Of a DNA stretch of 49,295 nucleotides, positions 42,095 to 49,295 are shown one piece after another. Numbering within the stretch: position 1 is the first letter of the stretch; every line of letters begins with the position of its first letter. Under the pieces are notes generated by a model that was given only the letters and a program-made list of their open reading frames with translations, had not been told where the DNA came from and ran no database searches. The DNA comes from an uncultured Prevotella sp. GTDB taxonomy: Bacteria; Bacteroidota; Bacteroidia; Bacteroidales; Bacteroidaceae. The position numbers were made by a program, and so were the translations under genes. The DNA lies in NCBI GenBank assembly GCA_934183135.1, contig CAKPRX010000004.1, positions 1 through 49,295 of the forward strand, written 5' to 3'.

Positions 42095-43615
42095 ATGAGT
42101 TTGACCAGTATTGTTGGCAAAGCGTTTCTGCCACGGCAGAAGAGTCTGGAACACCATTTTACAGATGCCGAGGCGCTGCAGCAACGGGTACTTGCCTATC
42201 TGATAAACAGGGGAAAGAACACAGAGTATGGCCGCAAACACCTGTTTGCCACTATGAAGGACTATACCGACTTTGCCGCGAATATCCCAGTAAACACTTA
42301 CGAAGAACTGAAGGACGATATAGACCGCATGCGCCACGGCGAGGCCGACGTGCTGTGGCCGGGCACGGTAAAGTGGTACGCCAAGTCATCGGGAACCACC
42401 AACGACAAGAGCAAGTTTATCCCCGTGTCGCACGAGGGCCTTCAGAATATACACTACCAGGGCGGCAAGGACGTGGTGGCCCTCTACCTGGCCAACAACC
42501 CGAAGAGCAGACTCTTCGACGGCCGCTCCCTGATTCTGGGAGGCAGCCACTCGCCTAACTACAACGTGTCTGGCTCGCTGGTGGGCGACCTCTCAGCCAT
42601 CCTGATAGAGAACATCAACCCCCTGGCCAACCTGGTGCGCGTGCCGTGCAAGCAGACCGCGCTGCTGTCAGACTTTGAGGTGAAGCGCGACCGCATAGCG
42701 CGCGAAACGATGAGCAAGAACGTGACCAACATATCGGGCGTGCCCAGCTGGATGCTCTCGGTACTGGTACGCGTGCTCGAGCTGAGCGGCAAGCAGCACA
42801 TCAACGACGTGTGGCCCAATCTCGAAGTGTTCTTCCACGGCGGCATCGCCTTTACCCCCTATCGCCAGCAGTACCAGCAGCTCATCACCTCGCCTGGCAT
42901 GCACTATATGGAGACCTATAACGCCAGCGAGGGATTTTTCGGCATCCAGAACGACCCCACCGACCACTCCATGCTGCTGATGCTCGACTACGGCGTGTTC
43001 TACGAGTTCATGCCCATGGACGAGTTTGGCACCGACAACCCCACCGTGGTACCCCTGAGCGGTGTCGAGGTGGGCCGCAACTACGCCATGCTCATCTCTA
43101 CATCGTGCGGACTGTGGCGCTACCTTATCGGCGACACCGTACAGTTTACCTCCGTACGCCCCTACAAGTTTGTCATTACCGGCCGCACCAAGTACTTCAT
43201 CAACGCCTTCGGCGAAGAACTCATCATGGACAACGCCGAGAAGGGCCTGGCCTACGCCTGCGAACAGACGGGAGCCCAGGTAAGCGAGTACACCGCCGCC
43301 CCGGTCTATATGGACGCCCGGGCCAAGTGCCGCCACCAGTGGCTCATCGAGTTCAGCCGCCAGCCCGACAACCTGGAGCACTTCGCCCATCTGCTCGACG
43401 AGCGCCTGCAGCAGCTCAACAGCGACTACGAGGCCAAGCGCTTCCACGACATCACCCTGCAGCACCTTGAGGTGATAGAGGCCCGCCAGGGCCTGTTCAA
43501 CGACTGGCTCAAGGCCAAGGGCAAGTTGGGCGGCCAGCACAAGGTGCCCCGGCTGAGCAACAGCCGTAAGAATATAGACGAACTGCTGGACATGAACCGC
43601 CAGCAACCCGTCTGA
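42095..43615 (+). CDS. GH3-family acyl-adenylating protein
   Basis: This 506-aa cytoplasmic protein of the GH3 (auxin-responsive promoter) superfamily belongs to the ANL adenylating fold. The phosphate-binding segment KWYAKSSGTTNDKSKFIPVS lies near residues 90-110. The second ATP site appears in METYNASEGFFGIQND and the hinge in GRTKYFINAFGEEL. In plants GH3 enzymes conjugate amino acids to hormones; bacterial members are widespread in Bacteroidota and their substrate is unknown. It is first in a four-gene run that ends with mutS, with a 26-bp gap to the next gene. Confidence 0.9.
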   Translation: MSLTSIVGKAFLPRQKSLEHHFTDAEALQQRVLAYLINRGKNTEYGRKHLFATMKDYTDFAANIPVNTYEELKDDIDRMRHGEADVLWPGTVKWYAKSSGTTNDKSKFIPVSHEGLQNIHYQGGKDVVALYLANNPKSRLFDGRSLILGGSHSPNYNVSGSLVGDLSAILIENINPLANLVRVPCKQTALLSDFEVKRDRIARETMSKNVTNISGVPSWMLSVLVRVLELSGKQHINDVWPNLEVFFHGGIAFTPYRQQYQQLITSPGMHYMETYNASEGFFGIQNDPTDHSMLLMLDYGVFYEFMPMDEFGTDNPTVVPLSGVEVGRNYAMLISTSCGLWRYLIGDTVQFTSVRPYKFVITGRTKYFINAFGEELIMDNAEKGLAYACEQTGAQVSEYTAAPVYMDARAKCRHQWLIEFSRQPDNLEHFAHLLDERLQQLNSDYEAKRFHDITLQHLEVIEARQGLFNDWLKAKGKLGGQHKVPRLSNSRKNIDELLDMNRQQPV

Positions 43616-43641
43616 GTGCTAAGGTAACAGGACATACAGCA

Positions 43642-45612
43642 ATGAACAACCCTACCCATCATCGTCCCAGCAGACACGCGGTGGCCGCCCTGTGCGGCCT
43701 GGCCGTCGTGACGCTCCTGGCGGCCTGCGCCCGTATGGGCCAGCCCGACGGCGGATGGTACGACGAGACCCCGCCACGCATCGTGTCTACCTCGCCGGCC
43801 GACAAGGCCGTCAATGTACATGCCAAGAAGGTGTATATCAACTTTGACGAGTACATCAAGATAGACAATGCCACCGAGAACGTCATCGTGTCGCCCCCAC
43901 AGATAGAGGCGGCCGAGATTAAGAGCCAGGGCAAGCGCATCGTAGTGGCCCTGAAGGACTCGCTGAAGCCCGACATTACCTATACGATAGACTTCTCGGA
44001 CGCCATAACCGACAACAACGAGGGCAACCCGCTGGGAAACTACACCTACAGTTTCTCTACCGGCTCGGCCATCGACACGATGGAGATAGCCGGCCATGTC
44101 ATCGAGGCCCAGAACCTGGAACCCGTCAAGGGCATCCTGGTGGGTCTGTATGCCAACCTGGAGGACAGCGCCTTTCGCACACAGCCCATGCTGCGCGTGG
44201 CCCGAACCGACGACACGGGCCGGTTTGTCATCAAGGGAGTGGCCGCAGGCAAGTACCGCATCTACGCGCTACAGGATGCCGACGGCAACTTCATCTATAA
44301 CCAGAAGAGTGAGAAGATGGCGTTCAGCCACGACATCATCACACCCACATTCAAGGACGATATACGGCAGGACACCGTGTGGCGCGACTCGCTGCACATC
44401 GACTCTATCATCCCGGTAAAGTACACCCACTTCCTGCCCGACGACATCGTGCTCAGAGCCTTTACCACCACCCTTACCGACCGCTACCTGGTCAAGACCG
44501 ACCGCTCCGCGGCCAACCACTTTACCCTCTACTTCAGCTACGGCAACTCCCAGTTGCCCGTCATCAAGGGCCTCAACTTCGATGAGCGCCAGTCGCTTAT
44601 GGCTGAGCCTAACGCCAAGCGCGACACCATCAACTACTGGCTACGCGACACCGCCCTGGTCAACCAGGACACCCTGCGCCTGCAGGTCCAGTACCTGCAG
44701 ACCGACACCACAGGCACCCTGCAGTTGCAGACCGACACCCTGGAGCTGCTGTCCAAGCAGCCCTACGCCAAGCGCATGAAGGACAAACAGAAGAAGATAG
44801 ACGAGTGGCAGAAAGCCCAGGACAAGGCCAAGCGCAAGGGCAAGCCCTACGAGAAGCAGATGCCTGCCGAGACACTCCCGGTGAACTTAGGCTCGCTCTC
44901 GCAGATAGACCCCGACCAGAACATACGGCTACAGTTTGACACGCCGCTACAGCGCGTAGACACGGCGCTCATACACCTCTACTCCAAGATAGACACCACG
45001 TGGTACCAGTCGCGGTTCAGGCTGCGCGAGGTACCCGACCAGCCACGCACATACGAGATAGTGGGCGAGTGGCGCCCCGAGATAGAGTACAGCCTGGAGA
45101 TGGACAGCCTGGCGTTCTGCGACATATACGGCATGCAGTCGGGCGCCGTCAAGGTAGGCTTCAAGGTACACTCGCTCGACGACTACAGCTCGCTCTTTAT
45201 GACCCTTACGGGCATGGAGGGCCACCCCGTGATATGCCAGCTGCTCAATACGCAGGACGAGGTGGTGCGCCAGGTACGCACGTCGACCGGCTCGGCCGAG
45301 TTCTTCTACGTCAAGCCCGACAAGTACTACATGCGGCTGATAGTAGACGACAACGACAACGGCGAGTGGGACACCGGCGACTACGATGCCGACCGGCAGC
45401 CCGAGATGGTGTACTACTATCCCGGCCAGATAGAGTGCCGCGCCAAGTGGGACGTCACCCAGGCCTGGAACCCCACCCAGCAGCGCCTGGACAACCAGAA
45501 GCCCGCCCCGCTCGTCAAGCAGCGCAGCGAGCGCCGCCGCAACCTCAAGGGCCGCAATGCCCAGCGCGCCAAGAACATGGGCATAGCCTATCCCGATAAC
45601 ATCAACCCCTAA
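43642..45612 (+). CDS. Ig-like (SbsA-type) domain lipoprotein
   Basis: This 656-aa envelope protein has a lipoprotein signal (VVTLLAACARMGQPDGG, predicted lipid-bearing Cys near residue 29). An SbsA-like Ig domain follows (TPPRIVSTSPADKAVNVHAK, then VYINFDEYIKID) to about residue 135. A carboxypeptidase-regulatory-like beta sandwich (MEIAGHVIEAQNLEPVKGIL) runs to about 225, and a long mixed region ends with a basic tail (KQRSERRRNLKGRNAQRAKN). Such proteins are common in Bacteroidota next to DUF3108 and GH3 genes. No enzymatic motif is seen; a structural or scaffold role in the envelope is the likely reading. Confidence 0.82.
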   Translation: MNNPTHHRPSRHAVAALCGLAVVTLLAACARMGQPDGGWYDETPPRIVSTSPADKAVNVHAKKVYINFDEYIKIDNATENVIVSPPQIEAAEIKSQGKRIVVALKDSLKPDITYTIDFSDAITDNNEGNPLGNYTYSFSTGSAIDTMEIAGHVIEAQNLEPVKGILVGLYANLEDSAFRTQPMLRVARTDDTGRFVIKGVAAGKYRIYALQDADGNFIYNQKSEKMAFSHDIITPTFKDDIRQDTVWRDSLHIDSIIPVKYTHFLPDDIVLRAFTTTLTDRYLVKTDRSAANHFTLYFSYGNSQLPVIKGLNFDERQSLMAEPNAKRDTINYWLRDTALVNQDTLRLQVQYLQTDTTGTLQLQTDTLELLSKQPYAKRMKDKQKKIDEWQKAQDKAKRKGKPYEKQMPAETLPVNLGSLSQIDPDQNIRLQFDTPLQRVDTALIHLYSKIDTTWYQSRFRLREVPDQPRTYEIVGEWRPEIEYSLEMDSLAFCDIYGMQSGAVKVGFKVHSLDDYSSLFMTLTGMEGHPVICQLLNTQDEVVRQVRTSTGSAEFFYVKPDKYYMRLIVDDNDNGEWDTGDYDADRQPEMVYYYPGQIECRAKWDVTQAWNPTQQRLDNQKPAPLVKQRSERRRNLKGRNAQRAKNMGIAYPDNINP

Positions 45613-45626
45613 AACAGGATAATACA

Positions 45627-46436
45627 ATGAAAAAGATAAGGTCATTGCTGCTCCTGGCAGCCCTGCTCACCGCAGCGGCAGCCCAGGCTCAGTGTACTTT
45701 TCACAACAGCGCCTTCAAGTCGGGCGAGTTTCTTACCTATAACCTCTACTACAACTGGCAGTTTGTATGGGTCAAGGCCGGCACGGCCTCTATGTACACC
45801 GTGCAGAGCAGCTACCGCGGCCGTCCGGCTTACCGTGCCAGCCTCACCACCAGGGGCAACAACCGCGTAGACCAGATGTTCGTGCTGCGCGATACCCTGC
45901 TCTGCTACTCCTCGCTCAACATGGAGCCGCTCTACTTCCGCAAGGGCGCCCGCGAGGGCAAGCGCTACGGCGTAGACGAGGTGTTCTACAGCTATAACAA
46001 TGACAAGGTACACCTGCGCCAGCACCAGATAACCAGCAGCGGCGAGCACCTGTGGGCCACCAACAACGTGAGCTACTGTGTGTACGACATGCTCAACATC
46101 TTCCTGCGTGCCCGCTCCTTCAACCCTGCTGGCTGGAAGAACGGCCACGAGATAGACTTCCCCATCGCTGACGGCAGGCACATCACCCCTGCCCGGCTGC
46201 GCTACGCCGGCAAGGTCAACATCAAGGCCGACAACGGCGTGAAGTACCGTTGCCTCAAGCTGTCGTACCTGGAGAAGGAAGACCGTAAATATAAGCGCAT
46301 CGTGGACTTCTATGTCTCTGACGACGACAACCATGTCCCCGTGCGGCTCGACATGTTCCTGCGTTTCGGCGCGGCCAAGGCCTTCCTGGTCAACATGAGG
46401 GGCCTGCGTAACCCGGTAAGCTGTATAGTAAAGTAA
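45627..46436 (+). CDS. Exported DUF3108 protein
   Basis: This 269-aa protein has a signal peptide ([21 protein letters not shown]) and the DUF3108 pattern: [29 protein letters not shown], then [14 protein letters not shown] and a C-terminal [20 protein letters not shown]. The family is predicted to be periplasmic with a beta-barrel-like lipocalin-type fold and has no firmly known function. It lies 14 bp after the Ig-like lipoprotein and 4 bp before mutS, so it is co-transcribed with both. Confidence 0.85.
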   Translation: MKKIRSLLLLAALLTAAAAQAQCTFHNSAFKSGEFLTYNLYYNWQFVWVKAGTASMYTVQSSYRGRPAYRASLTTRGNNRVDQMFVLRDTLLCYSSLNMEPLYFRKGAREGKRYGVDEVFYSYNNDKVHLRQHQITSSGEHLWATNNVSYCVYDMLNIFLRARSFNPAGWKNGHEIDFPIADGRHITPARLRYAGKVNIKADNGVKYRCLKLSYLEKEDRKYKRIVDFYVSDDDNHVPVRLDMFLRFGAAKAFLVNMRGLRNPVSCIVK

Positions 46437-46440
46437 CGCT

Positions 46441-49104
46441 ATGGCAAAGGACGACAAGGGGCTCACCCCGATGATGAAGCAGTTTTTCTCGCTCAAGGCC
46501 AAGCACCCCGAGGCCCTGATGCTGTTTCGCTGTGGCGACTTCTACGAGACTTACTGCGACGATGCCATTACCGCCTCGCGCATACTGGGCATCACCCTCA
46601 CACGGCGCAACAACAGCGCCGGCACATCGAGCATCGAGATGGCCGGATTTCCCCATCACGCGCTCGACACCTACCTGCCCAAGCTCATCCGCGCCGGCAA
46701 GCGCGTGGCCATCTGCGACCAGTTAGAGGACCCCAAGAAGAAACGGGAGATGCTGAAGGGCAAGAAGGGACTCTCGGAGATGGACAAGATGGTGAAGCGG
46801 GGCATCACCGAACTGGTAACGCCCGGTGTGGCCATGTCTGACAATGTGCTCAACTACAAGGAGAACAACTTCCTGGCCGCTGTACACTTCGGCAAGTCGG
46901 CCTGTGGTGTCAGTTTCCTCGACATCTCTACCGGCGAGTTTCTCACCGGCGAGGGCAACTACGATTATGTGGAGAAACTCTTAGGCAACTTCTCTCCCAA
47001 GGAGGTGCTCTATGACCGCGAGCGCAAGGCCGACTTCGAGCGCCACTTTGGCAACCGCTACTGCGTCTTCGAGCTCGACGACTGGGTGTTTACCGAGCAG
47101 ACAGCCCGCCAGAAACTGCTGTCGCACTTCGGCACCAAGTCGCTCAAGGGCTTCGGCGTAGACCATCTGCACAACGGCGTGATAGCCGCAGGTGCCATCA
47201 TGCAGTACCTGGAGCTTACCCAGCACACCCACATAGGCCACATCACCTCGCTGGCCCGGCTGGAGGAAGAGAAGTTTGTCAGGCTCGACAGCTTTACCAT
47301 CCGCTCGCTCGAGCTGGTACAGCCCATGCAGGCCGACGGCTCCTCGCTGCTGGACGTCATAGACCGCACCGTGACCCCCATGGGCAGCCGCATGCTGCGC
47401 CGGTGGGCGGTGTTCCCCCTGCGCCACATAGAGCCCATCAGCCAGCGGCTCGACATGGTGACGTGCTTCATGCAGAACAGCGATTTCATGGAGCTGGTCA
47501 ACGACCGGCTTCACCGCATAGGCGACCTGGAGCGCATCGTGTCCAAGGTGGCCGTGGGGCGCGTCTCCCCGCGCGAGGTGGTACAGCTCAAGAATGCCCT
47601 GCAGGCCATAGCCCCCGTCAAGGAGGCCTGTGCCCATGCCGACAACGCCACCCTGCAGCGCATAGGCGAACAGTTCAACCTGTGCGAGAGCCTGCGCGAG
47701 CGTATAGAGCACGAGATACAGCCCGACCCGCCCCAGCTGGTGGCCAAGGGCGGCGTCATAGCGGCCGGCTACAGCCCCGAGCTCGACGAGCTGCGCAACA
47801 TCTCGCACAATGGCAAGGAGTATCTCATGGAGATACAGCAGCGCGAGATAGAGCAGACGGGCATCAGCTCGCTCAAGATAGGCTACAACAACGTGTTCGG
47901 CTACTATCTCGAAGTGCGTAACACCTTTAAGGACCGCGTGCCCGCCGACTGGGTACGCAAGCAGACCCTGGCCCAGGCCGAGCGCTACATTACGCAGGAG
48001 CTGAAAGCCTATGAGGAGAAAATACTGGGCGCCGACGAGAAAATCATCGAACTGGAGACACAGCTGTTTGCCGAGCTGATAGCCGCGATGCAGGAGTTTA
48101 TCCCGCAGATACAGATTAACGCCAACCTGGTGGCCCAGCTCGACTGCCTGATGGGCTTTGCCAAGGTGGCTGCCGACTATGGCTACGTGCGGCCTGTGGT
48201 AGACGACAGCCTGGTGCTCGACATACACCAGGGGCGCCACCCCGTGATAGAGCAGCAGCTCCCCGTGGGCGAGCGGTTTGTGCCCAACGACATATACCTG
48301 GACGACGACAAGCAGCAGATCATCATCATCACCGGCCCCAACATGGCGGGCAAGAGCGCGCTGCTGCGCCAGACGGCCCTCATCGTGCTGATGGCCCAGA
48401 TGGGGTGCTACGTGCCCGCACAGAGTGCCCGGGTAGGACTGGTAGACAAGATTTTCACCCGTGTGGGTGCCTCGGACAACATATCGCTCGGCGAGTCGAC
48501 CTTCATGGTCGAGATGACCGAGGCCGCCAATATCCTCAACAACGTAACCGAGCGCTCGCTGGTGCTCTTCGACGAGCTGGGGCGCGGCACGTCTACCTAC
48601 GACGGCATCAGCATAGCCTGGGCCATCGTAGAGTATCTGTATGACAACGCCAAGGGCCACCCGCGCACGCTCTTTGCCACCCACTACCATGAGCTCAACG
48701 AGATGGAGCGCCACATGCCCCGCATCAAGAACTTCAACGTGAGCGTCAAGGAGGTGGGCGACAAGGTTATCTTCCTACGCAAGCTCGTGCCGGGCGGCAG
48801 CGAGCACTCCTTCGGCATACACGTGGCCGAGATAGCCGGCATGCCCAAGAGCATAGTGCGGCGGGCCAAGACCATACTCAGGCAGCTCGAGGCCGACGGG
48901 GCCAGCGTGGGCAGCGGCGACAAGGCCAACGTGAAGCAGATAGGTGCCGGGCGCGAGGGTATGCAGCTCAGCTTCTTCCAGCTCGACGACCCTATCCTCT
49001 CGCAGATACGCGACGAGATACTGGGCCTCGACATCAACAACCTCACCCCTGTCGAGGCCCTCAACAAGCTCAATGACATCAAGAAGATACTCAAGGGGAA
49101 GTAA
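46441..49104 (+). CDS. mutS: DNA mismatch repair protein MutS
   Basis: This 887-aa protein recognises mismatches and small loops and recruits MutL. The mismatch-reading Phe-X-Glu motif is visible as [14 protein letters not shown] (Phe34, Glu36). Connector, lever and clamp regions follow. The ATPase has Walker [15 protein letters not shown] near residues 631-644, the MutS signature [18 protein letters not shown], Walker [19 protein letters not shown] and the helix-turn-helix near [14 protein letters not shown]. Its length is normal (about 850-890). It is last in its operon, starting 4 bp after the DUF3108 gene and ending before a strong terminator. Confidence 0.98.
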   Translation: MAKDDKGLTPMMKQFFSLKAKHPEALMLFRCGDFYETYCDDAITASRILGITLTRRNNSAGTSSIEMAGFPHHALDTYLPKLIRAGKRVAICDQLEDPKKKREMLKGKKGLSEMDKMVKRGITELVTPGVAMSDNVLNYKENNFLAAVHFGKSACGVSFLDISTGEFLTGEGNYDYVEKLLGNFSPKEVLYDRERKADFERHFGNRYCVFELDDWVFTEQTARQKLLSHFGTKSLKGFGVDHLHNGVIAAGAIMQYLELTQHTHIGHITSLARLEEEKFVRLDSFTIRSLELVQPMQADGSSLLDVIDRTVTPMGSRMLRRWAVFPLRHIEPISQRLDMVTCFMQNSDFMELVNDRLHRIGDLERIVSKVAVGRVSPREVVQLKNALQAIAPVKEACAHADNATLQRIGEQFNLCESLRERIEHEIQPDPPQLVAKGGVIAAGYSPELDELRNISHNGKEYLMEIQQREIEQTGISSLKIGYNNVFGYYLEVRNTFKDRVPADWVRKQTLAQAERYITQELKAYEEKILGADEKIIELETQLFAELIAAMQEFIPQIQINANLVAQLDCLMGFAKVAADYGYVRPVVDDSLVLDIHQGRHPVIEQQLPVGERFVPNDIYLDDDKQQIIIITGPNMAGKSALLRQTALIVLMAQMGCYVPAQSARVGLVDKIFTRVGASDNISLGESTFMVEMTEAANILNNVTERSLVLFDELGRGTSTYDGISIAWAIVEYLYDNAKGHPRTLFATHYHELNEMERHMPRIKNFNVSVKEVGDKVIFLRKLVPGGSEHSFGIHVAEIAGMPKSIVRRAKTILRQLEADGASVGSGDKANVKQIGAGREGMQLSFFQLDDPILSQIRDEILGLDINNLTPVEALNKLNDIKKILKGK

Positions 49105-49126
49105 CTGTCTGCCCCCTATATACGCC

Positions 49127-49164
49127 AAAATCCCATACCTTACTTCCAGGGTATGGGATTTTTT
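49127..49164 (+). terminator. Rho-independent-type terminator of mutS
   Basis: Thirteen-bp perfect arms (49127-49139 and 49150-49162) around a 10-nt loop, with a run of six T at 49159-49164, 22 bp after the mutS stop. Confidence 0.88.
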
Positions 49165-49221
49165 GTGTATCCGGAAAATGCCATGGACCCCATCGCTGCT
49201 ATGGCCATGCCGTAAACCACA

Positions 49222-49293
49222 GAAAAACCTTTACACGCGACTGTATATTTATGCAAAAACGCCCCTGGTTTTGCATAAATATACAGCCGTAAC
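49222..49293. repeat. 72-bp palindromic repeat, copy 2
   Basis: One base differs from 24370-24441 (GGCTG there, GACTG here), which breaks the outer end of one arm. It again sits in the non-coding space after a 3' end, here beyond the mutS terminator, and touches the end of the window. Confidence 0.85.
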
Positions 49294-49295
49294 AC

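Overview
The window is chromosomal DNA of a GC-rich (roughly 60%, by eye) member of the Bacteroidota, most probably a Prevotella-like Bacteroidales. The support is: Bacteroidota promoters of the form TTTG-N19-TAnnTTTG at many gene starts and no convincing Shine-Dalgarno pattern; a hybrid two-component sensor/AraC regulator; a BspA-like surface protein; the long (about 620 aa) form of IspG; a DUF4254 + glycosyltransferase-9 pair; a GH3-family protein; and the Bacteroidota-typical AAA-ATPase/PD-(D/E)XK protein. No tRNA, rRNA, CRISPR array or complete insertion sequence was seen. Family names are recognised from sequence by eye; no database was searched.

Layout. 1-1298: 3' part of metG. 1444-3006: AAA-ATPase/nuclease-like protein. 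3030-8316: a tight run of a secreted caspase-like protein, a secreted papain-like protease and a DsbD-type reductant transporter. 8569-13166: a YczE/YitT-like membrane protein, a MATE exporter, a small unknown protein and an SF1 helicase. 13370-15640: two glycosyltransferases and an orphan ABC ATPase, tail-to-tail with a PfkB kinase. 17030-17398: fluoride channel CrcB. 17541-23889: a ribose/nucleoside-type scavenging locus (ribokinase, permease, two tandem secreted ADP-ribosylglycohydrolase-fold proteins, divergent LacI regulator), followed by a 53-aa rubredoxin at 23966-24127. 24128-24915: a convergent non-coding stretch rich in palindromes. 24916-28101: purE-ispG-DUF4886 operon. 28208-30966: unknown gene-rpoN-PAP2 operon. 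31328-36434: TPR-type hybrid two-component regulator divergent from a BspA-like secreted protein. 36435-37144: repeats plus an AT-rich ORF remnant. 37145-38793: DUF4254-GT9 operon. 39244-41812: acpP-fabF-rnc. 42095-49104: GH3, Ig-like lipoprotein, DUF3108 protein and mutS.

How the genes work together. Housekeeping blocks (translation, fatty acid synthesis, isoprenoid and purine synthesis, sigma-54, mismatch repair) alternate with accessory modules. The most informative accessory module is the ribose/nucleoside locus: secreted N-glycosidase-like enzymes would release ribose, the permease would import it, ribokinase would trap it, and LacI would control a promoter visible between them. A second is the hybrid regulator with its divergent surface protein, whose promoter carries a 15-bp direct repeat at 21-bp spacing. 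Between genes there are several dispersed repeat families, one of which carries a complete promoter and lies upstream of unrelated minus-strand genes.
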